From: Wansuia hejianensis
GTDB lineage: Bacteria; Bacillota; Clostridia; Lachnospirales; Lachnospiraceae
Length of the DNA: 64,000 bases
Direction of reading: 5' to 3'
Assembly: GCF_014337215.1 (NCBI RefSeq)
Contig: NZ_CP060635.1
Span: 3,419,501-3,483,500, forward strand
Shown here: positions 17,144 to 26,857 of the stretch, piece by piece
Layout of the letters: every line of letters starts with the position of its first letter
Numbering within the stretch: the first letter of the stretch is position 1
Program-made: the position numbers and the translations under genes
The notes under the pieces: generated by a model
Told to the model about the DNA's origin: nothing
The model's input: the letters and a program-made list of their open reading frames with translations, nothing else
Database searches by the model: none

Positions 17144-18052
17144 CTATGCAGCCTGTTCCAGAGATTGGTAGTATCTCTGTCGCTTAATTATCGGAGGAAG
17201 CCCACCGTTGGCAGAGCAGATCCTCCTGTTATTCCAGTAACTGATGAAGTATCTCCAAATGAGAACCTTCAGTTCCTCTATGGTCATAGTCTCCGTATTG
17301 TAGCGGTCATAGAGAAGCTCACTTTTCATTCTGGCCCACATGCTTTCGCATCGGGCATTATCGTGGCACCTGCCACCAGCACTGTTCATGCTTTGAATAA
17401 TACCGTATTTAGCAAGAGCCTTACGATAAGTTTCACTGGTATATTGTGTTCCTCTGTCAGAGTGTACAATAGCCCCTCGCAGATCAGGATATGCCAGATA
17501 GGCATTATCCAGGGTATGCTCACACAACGTTGCTTTCATGTTGGTTTCCATTGCCAGACCAAGGACACCGGAATCAAAGCAGTCAAAGATAGCTGAAACA
17601 TACAGTTTCCCATCTTTAGCCTTGATTTCTGTAATGTCAGTTACACATTTTTCAAGTGGCTTGTCGGATTTGAAATCTCGCTTCAGAAGATCATCTGACT
17701 TACGAGCTTCCCGATCAGCCTTGGTAATACCATTCGGCTTACGCTTTGGTTGATGACTAAGGCCTATTTCATCCATGACCCTGTAGACGGTTCGCTCACT
17801 GGGAATCTTGAGTCCTTCCGGTTTCTTAAGGAGAAGTGCCTGATACATGCGAATGCGCCCATATGTATCATTGTATTCATCTTCAGTATGGATTGCTATC
17901 ATAGCATCAGCGAGATCCTGATATTTCCAGGGCCGGTCTTTATTAGCAAGATATTTGTAGAACCCCTGGCGGCTGACACCAAGCATCCGGCAATAGAATG
18001 AGAGTTTTCCCTTAATCGCGCCGTCTTCCGTTTTTATGGCAATGAACATCAT
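17144..18052 (-). CDS. IS3-family transposase OrfB (DDE integrase), copy 1
   Basis: 302 residues. The rve-type catalytic core has Asp in CVTDITEIK, Asp in [10 protein letters not shown] and Glu in [12 protein letters not shown], the D-D(35)E arrangement of IS3-family transposases; the N-terminal part carries an HTH_21-like region ([12 protein letters not shown]). It overlaps orfA by four bases in the -1 frame (ATGA), so coupling or frameshifting may make a fusion transposase. Identical in length and sequence to the other two copies; presumably active. Confidence 0.95.
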   Translation of the reverse strand: MMFIAIKTEDGAIKGKLSFYCRMLGVSRQGFYKYLANKDRPWKYQDLADAMIAIHTEDEYNDTYGRIRMYQALLLKKPEGLKIPSERTVYRVMDEIGLSHQPKRKPNGITKADREARKSDDLLKRDFKSDKPLEKCVTDITEIKAKDGKLYVSAIFDCFDSGVLGLAMETNMKATLCEHTLDNAYLAYPDLRGAIVHSDRGTQYTSETYRKALAKYGIIQSMNSAGGRCHDNARCESMWARMKSELLYDRYNTETMTIEELKVLIWRYFISYWNNRRICSANGGLPPIIKRQRYYQSLEQAA

Positions 18053-18390
18053 TCTTTGGTTCTTGCTGACTTCCGACGGCTGGCTGCGAAAAAAGCACTT
18101 GCTTCCTCGAGAAATTCATTTTCCTCTTTTAGACGCCGGATTTCTTTATCCTGATCCTTAACACGTTTGCGGAGCATAGCAAGTTCCTCAGCGAGACTCA
18201 TGGCACTTTCTGGAGTATGTGCACCGTCGCCAATATCCAATGTACCGGCTCTAACTGCTTTCAGCCATGTATGGATGGTTCCTTCTGGAATACCTAATTC
18301 TTTGGCTGCCTTAGCACCGCCGATTTCTCTGGCAAGTTTGACAGCCTGGATCTTATATTCGTGGTCGTATTTACGTTGAGTACGTGACAT
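18049..18390 (-). CDS. IS3-family transposase OrfA (HTH), copy 1
   Basis: The start is set at the ATG at 18390 behind AGGAGG. 113 residues: helix-turn-helix (EYKIQAVKLAREIGGAKAAK, GIPEGTIHTWLKAV) and a leucine-zipper-like coiled coil (LAEELAMLRKRVKDQDKEIR), the standard OrfA layout. It binds the IS ends and partners OrfB. Confidence 0.93.
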   Translation of the reverse strand: MSRTQRKYDHEYKIQAVKLAREIGGAKAAKELGIPEGTIHTWLKAVRAGTLDIGDGAHTPESAMSLAEELAMLRKRVKDQDKEIRRLKEENEFLEEASAFFAASRRKSARTKE

Positions 18391-18467
18391 TGAGAGTTCC
18401 TCCTTATTCTCTTTATTATACATGAATTCTTTGAGAATAAGGTGCCAACTTTATTTATACGACATCA

Positions 18468-19272
18468 TCCCATGTCTGCCCTCGATTTTGGAAAAGGAAA
18501 GGGTCTTGTAGGGCAGCATGGAGAAAAGGCGGTCAGTGTCCTTTGTGGCTGCAAGCCGCATGAACGCCGGGGAAAGCTCTGCCATGAAATGGGTCTTGTT
18601 CGGGCTGTTCGGCTCGTAATGCCGCTTCATTTCCCGCACAATGCGCCGCGCTTCCGTTTCAATCAGCCCGTCCCGCAAAGCTGCGATATGCATTTTGAAA
18701 TCCCCCGGCGAAAGCTGCTCCCGGCTGCGCCGTTCTTCCTGTAAGAGCGATTGCAGCGCGTCCGGGTCGTTGGGTACGGCTTCAAAGCGTTCAAATTTCC
18801 CAAGCTGCGGGTCTGGGGTTCCGTCAAAATATCTCCCGGCTTCCTGTACCCTTTCCCCATGCTCATAAATCAGCTTCACCGTATCGGCGGGCAGCTCCTT
18901 TTCCTTGACGCGCTCATAATGTTTAGAGTAGTCCAGTTCGTACAGATTGCCCTTGATTTTCCCGCGCTCCTTTCCCGTCAGCTCGATTGCATAGGCAAGA
19001 ACGCGGTCGCTTGTCTGCTCCATGTAGAAACGCCATGTGTTGTGGGGCGCGGTGTCTTTGAGGAAAACGTCGCGCTCCCGGAAACAGTGCGTCCCGGACG
19101 GGCGGCAGAACCACAAAAGTGTTTTGTCCTCCCTGTGGGGGCTTGCCGCCGCCTTTGCGATAATCTCTTTGTCAATGTCTAAGTCGCTCTGGTAAAAGCC
19201 TGTGTTCTGCTTCATAATCGCTTCAAGGGAAGCAAACAAATCCATGTTTTCAAATTTGCTCTGTTCCGGCAT
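18468..19272 (-). pseudogene. ICE protein of unknown function, 3' end lost at IS copy 1
   Basis: Starts at ATG 19272, three bases after the stop of the upstream gene. 268 native residues remain; the frame then enters the IS and stops after a few residues. Mostly soluble alpha/beta with RPSGTHCFRERDVFL and YAIELTGKERGKIKG segments and a helical end. I do not recognise the family, but the position directly after the large antirestriction gene is typical of accessory ICE genes. How much was lost is unknown. Confidence 0.65.
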
Positions 19273-19275
19273 GGG

Positions 19276-22200
19276 TCAGCTCCTTTCCAAGTCCTGTGAC
19301 TTCTGCTTTGCGTTTTTCTTCTGTGCCTTTTCCTTGTCGGCTCTAAGCTGCGCCCGGATAGAGGGTTTCTTTTCCGGCTTCGCTCCCTTGCCGCGCTCCT
19401 TGTCGGCTTTGACAGCGTTAGCCAGGTCAACAAGGGAAATCTGCTCGCCCGCCTTTACCTTTGCTTCCAGTTCGTCAACGGTGGGGGTGTTGTTGATGAT
19501 ACCGTCAATCATGTTCCCGTTCTGCTCTGTGGTCTGCTCGGCGGTTTTCAAGGGATTGTCCCGCTGCGCCTGTTCTGCGGCAACGGCAAACGCCCGCGTC
19601 CCATTCCCCATAATCAGATACTTTCCGTCGTCCGACTGGTGGTGAAAGCCATATCCGGCGGCTTCTATCTGCTCCCGGCTCATGGCGGTCACATGGAAAG
19701 TCCCCCTCGGTGTCTTGACAGTTTCGCCCGTTTCCAAGTCGTCCGGGGTAAGCTGCTTTTGCTCCTGTAAAAACTCCGGCACTTCCCGAAAACCTACACT
19801 GTCAACGAAATGCGCCGCGTCCTGTCCGTCCTGATGAAGCACTACCACGTCGGAAACGGAAAGGCTGTGTCCCTTAAAATCTTTGGGGTGGTCGATATTG
19901 AAACAGGTGTAAATATCTTCAAGGGAAGTTTCCGGCGCAAGGGGCGCGGAATAGACAAGCTCATAGTTCGCCCTGTCAACCACATTTCCCGCCGCCTGCA
20001 GGCGGTCGTAAGGCTCAAAGCGGAAATCCCTTGTTTCGTCCCCGCCCTTTATCTGGTAAATGGAAAAGGTGTCTTTGTCCTGTCCGGCGGTCTGCGCCGT
20101 TTCCTGTGCCTTTGCGTAAAGCTGCTTCACGTCGCCCTCGGTCAGCTCGCCGCTTTTGAGCTGCCCCATAAGCTCGCGGCATTTCTCCGGCGTTCCCGTA
20201 TAAAGCACGTCGCCCATTTTCGCCCGCCCGTTCTCCTGTGTCACATAGGCTTGCAAGAGGTAGCTGTTTTCCCGGCTGTCGCTGTAAAGGTTCCGGCGCA
20301 CTCTGTAAATCGTTTCCGGGGTAAAGGCTTCTTTCGGGGCTGCGCCCGCTTTTTCCTGTGCGCCGGATTTTCCCGGTGCGGCTGCTTCCGGCTCCGGCTT
20401 CTCCGGCGCGGCTTCCTGTCCCTCTCTGGTGGGCTGCTCCTGTCCGGCGGTCTGCTCCTTGTCCTGTGCCTTTTGCAGCTCCGCTAAGTTCTCGTCTATG
20501 GAATTGATAATCTCGGCGGCTGCGCTGCGTATCGTTTCAAGGGAGCTTTTCAGCTCGGACAGCTCCCGCCCGCTGCTCCACCCGGCGACATAGCCGAAAG
20601 AGTAGTCCGACGTGTCAAGCCCGTAATGTTGGCAGACAGTATAGGCGACGCTTTCCGCTTCGACTTCGCGGGTGCGGCGGTCAACGTGGGGCTGCTGCTC
20701 GTCCTTTGGCGCGTTGAGGTCAATGTCGTGCAGCTTCGCATGGGCGATTTCGTGAATAGCGGTCTTTAAGGTCTGTAATTCGCTCATGCCCTCGTTGATA
20801 GCAATGCGCTTGTCCTCCAAGTGGTAGTAGCCATGAGAGCCGCCCTCGATATTCTCAAAGGCGATAGGAACGGGGGAAGTCTTTTCAAGGGCTGCGAAAA
20901 AATCCTTGTAGCGGTCAACGTCGCCTGTCAGCTCGTCAACCGCAATGTCCGGCAGCTCCTTTCCCTCGGTCTGGGAAACGTCAAAGACGGATACCACCTT
21001 GTAGGCGGGTATGGTGACTTCCTTTTCCTCGGTGACGGGCTTCCCGTCCTTGCCGATAACGGGCTTCTGCGTGTGCGGGTCGATTTTCTGCATTTCCTGT
21101 TTGATTTTATAGGGTGACGGAGCAATGATTTTAATTCCCTTTTGCCCTTTCATCACGTTTCGTTCAAAGTTGTTCTTCCAAGCGGAAAAGCCCGCCACAA
21201 GGGAAGCGTCCGGCTTCTGCATGGCGATAAGGACGGTGTTTCGGAAGCTGTAATTATGGAATTTTGACATGACTTTCAGATATTCCCGGTAACGCTCGCT
21301 GTCAAAGAGTTCCGCAATACCCTGTTCCAGACGGTCGGTAATCTCTTTGAGCTTTTCGGCGGGCTTCTCGCTCGTCAGCACGATAGGGATAACCGGGCGC
21401 GGCTCCTGTGGCTGCTCTGCGGTCTGCGCCGTTCTCTGCCCCGGCGCGGCTGCGTCCATTTCTACCTTTGACGGGTCGGGTCTTTCCGGCTGCGGGGGCT
21501 GCGGCGTTACCCGGTATTCCTCCGGCACGTCGCGCCCGTCGTACCATTCTGTAAAGGTGTTGCGGTTGTTGTAGATATAGCCCTTTTCGGTAAACATACC
21601 GTCGTCGTTAATGGAAGCGTCCCGCCCGTATTCCTCATACATGAAATACTTTTTCGCTTCTTCGGGAAGTTCCGGTTCTTCCAGTTCATCAACCAGATAA
21701 CGCCCGTATTCTTCTTCATTGTGGACGGACGGATAAATCCAGTAGCAGTCAAGGTTCTGTGCAAGGTTGATAATGTCCTGTAAGCTGTCGGCATGGTCGC
21801 CGTATTCAATGGCTGCAATGAATTTCTCCCGGTCGTCGTCAAACTGCATTTCCAAGAGCTTCCCTAAATAGTTCAGCTCGTCGGGGTGGGAATACTCGCT
21901 TAAATGCTCCGTCAAGCCGGGGATAGTGGATTGAAATTCTGTGAAATGCCATTCCTCATAGTGCTTGAAGTCAATCCCGATACGGTCAAAGACTTCTTTC
22001 AGATGTTCGGCAGTCGTGGGGAATGTCACCCATTCGCCCGCGGGTCTGCCCTCGGTGTACTTCCCAAGATTGGAAAGATAGCCGCTTAAAATCGGTTCTG
22101 CCATTTGTTCGCTCCTTTCTTTTTCAATCATGCGGTGCATAAGCTCAAAATCCTCAATGCTCATGCTCCCGTCAAATACATAGGGGTTAAAATCCTCCCC

Positions 22201-22602
22201 GTCCCGGTAGGGCTTTTCGGAAAAGGGAAGCCCCGCTTCATGGGCGGCTGCCCTCGCTTCCTCGATAACCTCCGGGGGAAGCCTGTCGTCATGCGCTCCG
22301 ATAAAACCGTCAATGTCGTTCATGCTGTTTTCGTAGTGGTAACGCACTCCGGCGGTCAGCTCGTCAAGGCTCATGTCCTCGCCTAAATGCCCGCAATAGT
22401 AGCCGTTTAAGATAACGGCGGCGGGGTCAATGCTTTTTATTTCCTCTAACCGGCTCCTGTCCTCCGGGTAGAGCGTATCGTCCATATCAAGATGAAAATA
22501 TTCCGCGTTCCATGAACGCCCCTGTTTCCAGAACGCCACCCATGCGATACCGTCCCTAAGCTCGTCTTGATAGTCCTTTACGGTGTCCCGTAAACTTGCC
22601 AT
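19276..22602 (-). CDS. Large antirestriction-like protein (ArdA-like, ArdC-like and YodL parts)
   Basis: 1108 residues. Residues about 173-345 match ArdA features (PAGEWVTFPTT, FDRIGIDFKHYEEW, IAAIEYGD, EEYGRYLVDELEEPELP, EEYGRDA, FTEKGYIY). Residues about 417-680 look ArdC-like: a ssDNA-binding N-part (FHNYSFRNTVLIAMQKPDA, MKGQKGIKIIAPSP) and a zinc-protease-like HEIAH at 617-621. An Ala/Pro/Gln-rich linker follows, then a YodL-like region (DTFSIYQIKGGDETRDFRF, LEDIYTCFNIDHPKDFKGHS). Such proteins shield incoming DNA from host restriction. The start ATG has GGAGG close upstream. Domain limits are by eye. Confidence 0.75.
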   Translation of the reverse strand: MASLRDTVKDYQDELRDGIAWVAFWKQGRSWNAEYFHLDMDDTLYPEDRSRLEEIKSIDPAAVILNGYYCGHLGEDMSLDELTAGVRYHYENSMNDIDGFIGAHDDRLPPEVIEEARAAAHEAGLPFSEKPYRDGEDFNPYVFDGSMSIEDFELMHRMIEKERSEQMAEPILSGYLSNLGKYTEGRPAGEWVTFPTTAEHLKEVFDRIGIDFKHYEEWHFTEFQSTIPGLTEHLSEYSHPDELNYLGKLLEMQFDDDREKFIAAIEYGDHADSLQDIINLAQNLDCYWIYPSVHNEEEYGRYLVDELEEPELPEEAKKYFMYEEYGRDASINDDGMFTEKGYIYNNRNTFTEWYDGRDVPEEYRVTPQPPQPERPDPSKVEMDAAAPGQRTAQTAEQPQEPRPVIPIVLTSEKPAEKLKEITDRLEQGIAELFDSERYREYLKVMSKFHNYSFRNTVLIAMQKPDASLVAGFSAWKNNFERNVMKGQKGIKIIAPSPYKIKQEMQKIDPHTQKPVIGKDGKPVTEEKEVTIPAYKVVSVFDVSQTEGKELPDIAVDELTGDVDRYKDFFAALEKTSPVPIAFENIEGGSHGYYHLEDKRIAINEGMSELQTLKTAIHEIAHAKLHDIDLNAPKDEQQPHVDRRTREVEAESVAYTVCQHYGLDTSDYSFGYVAGWSSGRELSELKSSLETIRSAAAEIINSIDENLAELQKAQDKEQTAGQEQPTREGQEAAPEKPEPEAAAPGKSGAQEKAGAAPKEAFTPETIYRVRRNLYSDSRENSYLLQAYVTQENGRAKMGDVLYTGTPEKCRELMGQLKSGELTEGDVKQLYAKAQETAQTAGQDKDTFSIYQIKGGDETRDFRFEPYDRLQAAGNVVDRANYELVYSAPLAPETSLEDIYTCFNIDHPKDFKGHSLSVSDVVVLHQDGQDAAHFVDSVGFREVPEFLQEQKQLTPDDLETGETVKTPRGTFHVTAMSREQIEAAGYGFHHQSDDGKYLIMGNGTRAFAVAAEQAQRDNPLKTAEQTTEQNGNMIDGIINNTPTVDELEAKVKAGEQISLVDLANAVKADKERGKGAKPEKKPSIRAQLRADKEKAQKKNAKQKSQDLERS

Positions 22603-22738
22603 AGTGAAAAACCTCCTTTCTCTGCGGCAGCGTCATAAGCTGCATTTTTTGGCTGCATGGTCTACTACGGGTACGCCCGCATTTCTGCCAAATATTTTTG
22701 AAAATTTTTAGAGGGTGAAGCCCTCCGCAAAAGAGGGT

Positions 22739-22800
22739 TTGGGAAACTTCCCAACAAGCAAAATCCCCGTCCGGCGCGTCAGCGTCGCAACGGGGATTTA
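22739..22800. terminator. Dyad pair downstream of topB: palindrome plus GC-rich hairpin
   Basis: TTGGGAA-AC-TTCCCAA (22739-22754), then CAAGCA, then a hairpin with arms AAATCCCCGT (22761-22770) and ACGGGGATTT (22790-22799). Read on the minus strand the second hairpin ends in TTTTG, so it could terminate topB transcription. The same order of elements occurs at 11927-11978, which also suggests a transfer-related site. Confidence 0.5.
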
Positions 22801-22841
22801 CGGAAGTGGGTACCCGCTTCCTATGCTTGCTATTCAAGTTT

Positions 22842-24932
22842 TTAGTTCTTCTGTACTTCGATACGGTAGTTGACGTATTTTCCGCCAGTGTCAGCCAGAA
22901 CGATAGTTCCGTCGTAGGTCTTGCCTGTTTTCGGGGAGTAGAGCTTCTTTACATTTGCCTTGCCGGATTTAAGGAGCGCGGCGGCAATCTTCGCGGAAAA
23001 AGCGGTCTTGCGTTCCTCGAAAAAGCGGTCGTTCTTCCACATGACAAAGGCACATTCTTTGTTGCTGCAATAATAGTTTTTCTTCCCCTCATGGACGGGG
23101 GAACCGCAACGGGGGCATTTGCCGACAGAGGGCTTTTCCTCCCGGAACAAATCCTTTTTCCCGTCAAGTGCTGCGGCGTGTGTCCGCACAAGCTCCCGCG
23201 CCATAGCTTCAATGCCGGACAGAAATTCGCCGGGGTCTGCGGCTCCCTTTGCTATCTGCGTCAGATTGTTTTCCCATTCTGCGGTAAGCTGCGGGGAAGT
23301 GAGCATATCCGGCAAGATTGATACAAGGGCGGCTCCATTCTGCGTGGGGATAAGCTGCTTGCCTTTGCGCTCTGCAAAGCCGCCCTTTACCAGTTTTTCA
23401 ATGACGGCGGCGCGGGTGGCGGGAGTGCCAAGCCCCCGGCGTTCCGCGTCCGGGTCGGTGTCCCCGTTCCCGGCGCGTTCCATAGCCGACAAAAGGCTTG
23501 CTTCGCTGTGGGGCTTCGGCGGCGTTGTGATATGCTCCGTTACTTTTGCGGCGGGGTTAGGAAAGCCCTGTCCCTCGGAAAGCTCCGGCAGCGTCACGTC
23601 TGCATTTTCCCCGTCCTCCGCTTCGGGCTTATCTTTCAGCGTCGCCCGGTATCTGCGTTCCATCTCTTTCCAACCGTCAGAAATAACAGTCTTTCCCCGC
23701 ACCGTAAACTCCGTATCGGCGCATGAGAAAACCGCCGTAACCGCTTCAAAGATATGCGGCTCGGCGGTGGCAAGGAGCAGACGCGCCCCCGCAAGGGTGA
23801 GGATATTTCTCTCGCTTTCCGGCAGCGCGTCCGGGTCAGCCTTTGCAAGCTCCATAGTGGGAATGATTGCGTGGTGGTCTGATACTTTTTTACTGTCTGT
23901 TACCTTTGCAACCTCCGGCGTGAAGTCCGCGCCCGCCATAAAGGGGAGCTTTTCGCAAAGCAGCGCGATAATGCCCGCTGCGGTGCCGCCCATGTCGTCA
24001 GTAAGAAAGCTGCTGTCCGTCCTCGGATAGGTAAGCAGTCTTTTTTCATAAAGGGCTTGTGCAAGGTCAAGGGTCTGTTTCGCGGTGTAGCCGAAAATGC
24101 GGTTCGCTTCCCGCTGCAAAGAGGTAAGGTCAAAGAGCTTCGGCGGGGCTGCGGTTTTCTTCTCTCTGGTAAGGGAAACGCATACCGCCGTTTCTGTTTC
24201 GCAAGCCCCTTTCAGCGCGTCGGCTTCTGCCTTGTCTGAAATCCTTTCGCTTGCCGCTTCCGCGCCGGATAAATCAAGGCGAACATGATAATATTTTTCT
24301 TTCTGGAAATGGGAGATAGCCGCGTCCCGGTCGGTGAGCATTTTTAAGGTCGGGGTCTGGACGCGCCCCACGTTCAAGGTCTTTCCATACAGGCAGGAGA
24401 AAAGCCGGGTGGCGTTAATGCCGATAAGCCAGTCAGCCTTTGCGCGGCAGAGGGCAGACGCAAAGAGCGCGTCGTAGTCCCGCCCGTCTTTGAGGGAAGC
24501 AAAGCCCGCCTTAATCGCCCCGTCCTCCATTGAGGAAATCCACAAGCGGCGCATGGGCTTCTTGCAGCCCGCCGCTTCGTAGACAAAGCGGAAAATCAAT
24601 TCTCCCTCGCGCCCCGCGTCGCAGGCGTTCACCACTTCGGAAACGTCGGCGCGGTGCATAAGCTCTTTTAAGGTCTTGAATTGCTTCCCCTTGTCCGGGT
24701 CAACGGCGTACTGCCATTCCTCCGGCAGAATGGGTAAGCTGTCAAAACTCCATTTTTTATATTGCTCCCCGTAGGCGGCAGCTTCCGCAAGCTGTACCAA
24801 ATGCCCGACGCACCATGAAATGAGGTAGCCGACGCCCTCGATATATCCGTCTTTCTTTTCCTTAACGCCAAGCGCGGCGGCGATAGTCTGCGCCACGCTC
24901 GGCTTTTCTGCAATCACAAGTCTAAGTGCCAT
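22842..24932 (-). CDS. topB: DNA topoisomerase III (type IA)
   Basis: 696 residues. TOPRIM domain at the N-terminus (LVIAEKPSVAQTIAAALG; acidic DAGREGELIFR), the 5Y-CAP domain with active-site tyrosine in LLTYPRTDSSFL, and a C-terminal zinc-ribbon (KCPRCGSPVHEGKKNYYCSNKEC). All parts of TopB are present. ICE-borne TopB relaxes and decatenates DNA during conjugative replication. It lies 16 bases downstream of the Cys-rich gene. The start ATG 24932 has AGGAGG upstream. Confidence 0.95.
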   Translation of the reverse strand: MALRLVIAEKPSVAQTIAAALGVKEKKDGYIEGVGYLISWCVGHLVQLAEAAAYGEQYKKWSFDSLPILPEEWQYAVDPDKGKQFKTLKELMHRADVSEVVNACDAGREGELIFRFVYEAAGCKKPMRRLWISSMEDGAIKAGFASLKDGRDYDALFASALCRAKADWLIGINATRLFSCLYGKTLNVGRVQTPTLKMLTDRDAAISHFQKEKYYHVRLDLSGAEAASERISDKAEADALKGACETETAVCVSLTREKKTAAPPKLFDLTSLQREANRIFGYTAKQTLDLAQALYEKRLLTYPRTDSSFLTDDMGGTAAGIIALLCEKLPFMAGADFTPEVAKVTDSKKVSDHHAIIPTMELAKADPDALPESERNILTLAGARLLLATAEPHIFEAVTAVFSCADTEFTVRGKTVISDGWKEMERRYRATLKDKPEAEDGENADVTLPELSEGQGFPNPAAKVTEHITTPPKPHSEASLLSAMERAGNGDTDPDAERRGLGTPATRAAVIEKLVKGGFAERKGKQLIPTQNGAALVSILPDMLTSPQLTAEWENNLTQIAKGAADPGEFLSGIEAMARELVRTHAAALDGKKDLFREEKPSVGKCPRCGSPVHEGKKNYYCSNKECAFVMWKNDRFFEERKTAFSAKIAAALLKSGKANVKKLYSPKTGKTYDGTIVLADTGGKYVNYRIEVQKN

Positions 24933-24947
24933 GAAAAAATCCTCCTT

Positions 24948-25136
24948 TCAGCGTTCCGGCGCGGTGTGCTTCTTCTCCTGTGCCTGTTTCAGACAATAGC
25001 CGATACAGGGGGATTGCGCCTTATAAGGGCAGCGCACACACGCCGGGGATTTTGGAACGGGCGGCGCACTGTCACGCCGCCCGGTGGGTCTTTGTACCAT
25101 CATTTTTTCCAAAGGATTTTCGGTGAAAAGCCTCAT
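24948..25136 (-). CDS. Small cysteine-rich ICE protein
   Basis: 62 residues, ATG overlapping the DUF4366 stop by four bases, so it is translationally coupled. The motif ACVRCPYKAQSPCIGYCLKQ gives four cysteines spaced like a small metal-binding knuckle. The N-terminal half is basic. It occurs between DUF4366 and topB. No family name recognised; a zinc-binding accessory role is inference. Confidence 0.65.
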   Translation of the reverse strand: MRLFTENPLEKMMVQRPTGRRDSAPPVPKSPACVRCPYKAQSPCIGYCLKQAQEKKHTAPER

Positions 25137-25533
25137 GCTTCCTCGTCCTCCTGTTCTTCATCAGAAAGCCCGTCCCCCTCGTCCTCGTCGTAATCGTCAA
25201 AATCGAAATCTTCAAGGTCGGTGTCGCCCTTGACGTTCTGCTTTGGCTTCATAAACTTAAAATAATAGAACGCGCCCCCGCCGCCAAGAAGTGCCACGAC
25301 AAGGAAAAGCACAAGCCCGCCTGTATTGCCTTTCTCTTTGGGCTGCTCTGTTGGTTTCTCGGTTTCCGGCTCCGCTTCCTTGCCACTGCAAGCGGTCATG
25401 TTGTCCTTGCAGACAGGGCAGCTCACATTTACCTTTCCGGCTTCGCATTTATCGGTGCAACTGCAAACGGCGGGCGGGGCTGCTTCGGTGCTTCCGTCCT
25501 CCATAAGTGCTAAGAGGTCGGCTTCGTCCACTT
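25133..25533 (-). pseudogene. DUF4366-type ICE surface protein, 3' fragment
   Basis: The C-terminal 132 residues of the gene split by IS copy 2: VDEADLLALMEDG, a six-cysteine stretch (CSCTDKCEAG, CPVCKD), then a membrane segment (LVLFLVVALLGGGGAFYYF) and a highly acidic tail (DFDFDDYDEDEG). Cysteines outside and acidic residues inside fit a surface protein of the transfer apparatus. Removing the IS and one CTT restores one continuous frame with the fragment at 26906-27209. Confidence 0.8.
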
Positions 25534-25610
25534 TGATGTCGTATAAATAAAGTTGGCACCTTATTCTCAAAGAATTCATGTATAATAAAGAGAATAAGGA
25601 GGAACTCTCA

Positions 25611-25952
25611 ATGTCACGTACTCAACGTAAATACGACCACGAATATAAGATCCAGGCTGTCAAACTTGCCAGAGAAATCGGCGGTGCTAAGGCAGCCAAA
25701 GAATTAGGTATTCCAGAAGGAACCATCCATACATGGCTGAAAGCAGTTAGAGCCGGTACATTGGATATTGGCGACGGTGCACATACTCCAGAAAGTGCCA
25801 TGAGTCTCGCTGAGGAACTTGCTATGCTCCGCAAACGTGTTAAGGATCAGGATAAAGAAATCCGGCGTCTAAAAGAGGAAAATGAATTTCTCGAGGAAGC
25901 AAGTGCTTTTTTCGCAGCCAGCCGTCGGAAGTCAGCAAGAACCAAAGAATGA
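25611..25952 (+). CDS. IS3-family transposase OrfA (HTH), copy 2
   Basis: Same 113-residue protein as in copies 1 and 3. The ATG at 25611 follows AGGAGG; an upstream in-frame ATG at 25578 is less likely because the ribosome site lies inside it. HTH (LGIPEGTIHTWLKA) plus leucine-zipper region. Confidence 0.93.
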   Translation: MSRTQRKYDHEYKIQAVKLAREIGGAKAAKELGIPEGTIHTWLKAVRAGTLDIGDGAHTPESAMSLAEELAMLRKRVKDQDKEIRRLKEENEFLEEASAFFAASRRKSARTKE

Positions 25953-26857
25953 TGTTCATTGCCATAAAAACGGAAGACGGCGCGATTAAGGGAAAACTCT
26001 CATTCTATTGCCGGATGCTTGGTGTCAGCCGCCAGGGGTTCTACAAATATCTTGCTAATAAAGACCGGCCCTGGAAATATCAGGATCTCGCTGATGCTAT
26101 GATAGCAATCCATACTGAAGATGAATACAATGATACATATGGGCGCATTCGCATGTATCAGGCACTTCTCCTTAAGAAACCGGAAGGACTCAAGATTCCC
26201 AGTGAGCGAACCGTCTACAGGGTCATGGATGAAATAGGCCTTAGTCATCAACCAAAGCGTAAGCCGAATGGTATTACCAAGGCTGATCGGGAAGCTCGTA
26301 AGTCAGATGATCTTCTGAAGCGAGATTTCAAATCCGACAAGCCACTTGAAAAATGTGTAACTGACATTACAGAAATCAAGGCTAAAGATGGGAAACTGTA
26401 TGTTTCAGCTATCTTTGACTGCTTTGATTCCGGTGTCCTTGGTCTGGCAATGGAAACCAACATGAAAGCAACGTTGTGTGAGCATACCCTGGATAATGCC
26501 TATCTGGCATATCCTGATCTGCGAGGGGCTATTGTACACTCTGACAGAGGAACACAATATACCAGTGAAACTTATCGTAAGGCTCTTGCTAAATACGGTA
26601 TTATTCAAAGCATGAACAGTGCTGGTGGCAGGTGCCACGATAATGCCCGATGCGAAAGCATGTGGGCCAGAATGAAAAGTGAGCTTCTCTATGACCGCTA
26701 CAATACGGAGACTATGACCATAGAGGAACTGAAGGTTCTCATTTGGAGATACTTCATCAGTTACTGGAATAACAGGAGGATCTGCTCTGCCAACGGTGGG
26801 CTTCCTCCGATAATTAAGCGACAGAGATACTACCAATCTCTGGAACAGGCTGCATAG
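25949..26857 (+). CDS. IS3-family transposase OrfB (DDE integrase), copy 2
   Basis: 302 residues identical to the other copies, with catalytic residues in [15 protein letters not shown] and CESMWARMK. It shares an ATGA overlap with orfA. With matching target duplications at this copy, it was probably inserted by this transposase without later rearrangement. Confidence 0.95.
   Translation: MMFIAIKTEDGAIKGKLSFYCRMLGVSRQGFYKYLANKDRPWKYQDLADAMIAIHTEDEYNDTYGRIRMYQALLLKKPEGLKIPSERTVYRVMDEIGLSHQPKRKPNGITKADREARKSDDLLKRDFKSDKPLEKCVTDITEIKAKDGKLYVSAIFDCFDSGVLGLAMETNMKATLCEHTLDNAYLAYPDLRGAIVHSDRGTQYTSETYRKALAKYGIIQSMNSAGGRCHDNARCESMWARMKSELLYDRYNTETMTIEELKVLIWRYFISYWNNRRICSANGGLPPIIKRQRYYQSLEQAA

Larger units (their letters stand above)
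17096..18467 (-). mobile_element. IS3-type insertion sequence, copy 1 (1372 bp, no target duplication)
   Basis: Termini TGATATTGTC... and ...ACGACATCA; inverted ends share TGAT, GT and GTTG-CAC blocks. Length and both proteins match copies 2 and 3. Flanks are ATG on the left and TCC on the right, so there is no 3-bp duplication, unlike the other copies. The left flank is cargo DNA and the right flank is ICE DNA, so this copy sits at a rearrangement junction. Confidence 0.9.

Noticed and set aside
23119..24030. 303-residue plus-strand frame opposite topB
   Set aside because: Serine- and proline-rich shadow of the topoisomerase gene in GC-rich DNA.
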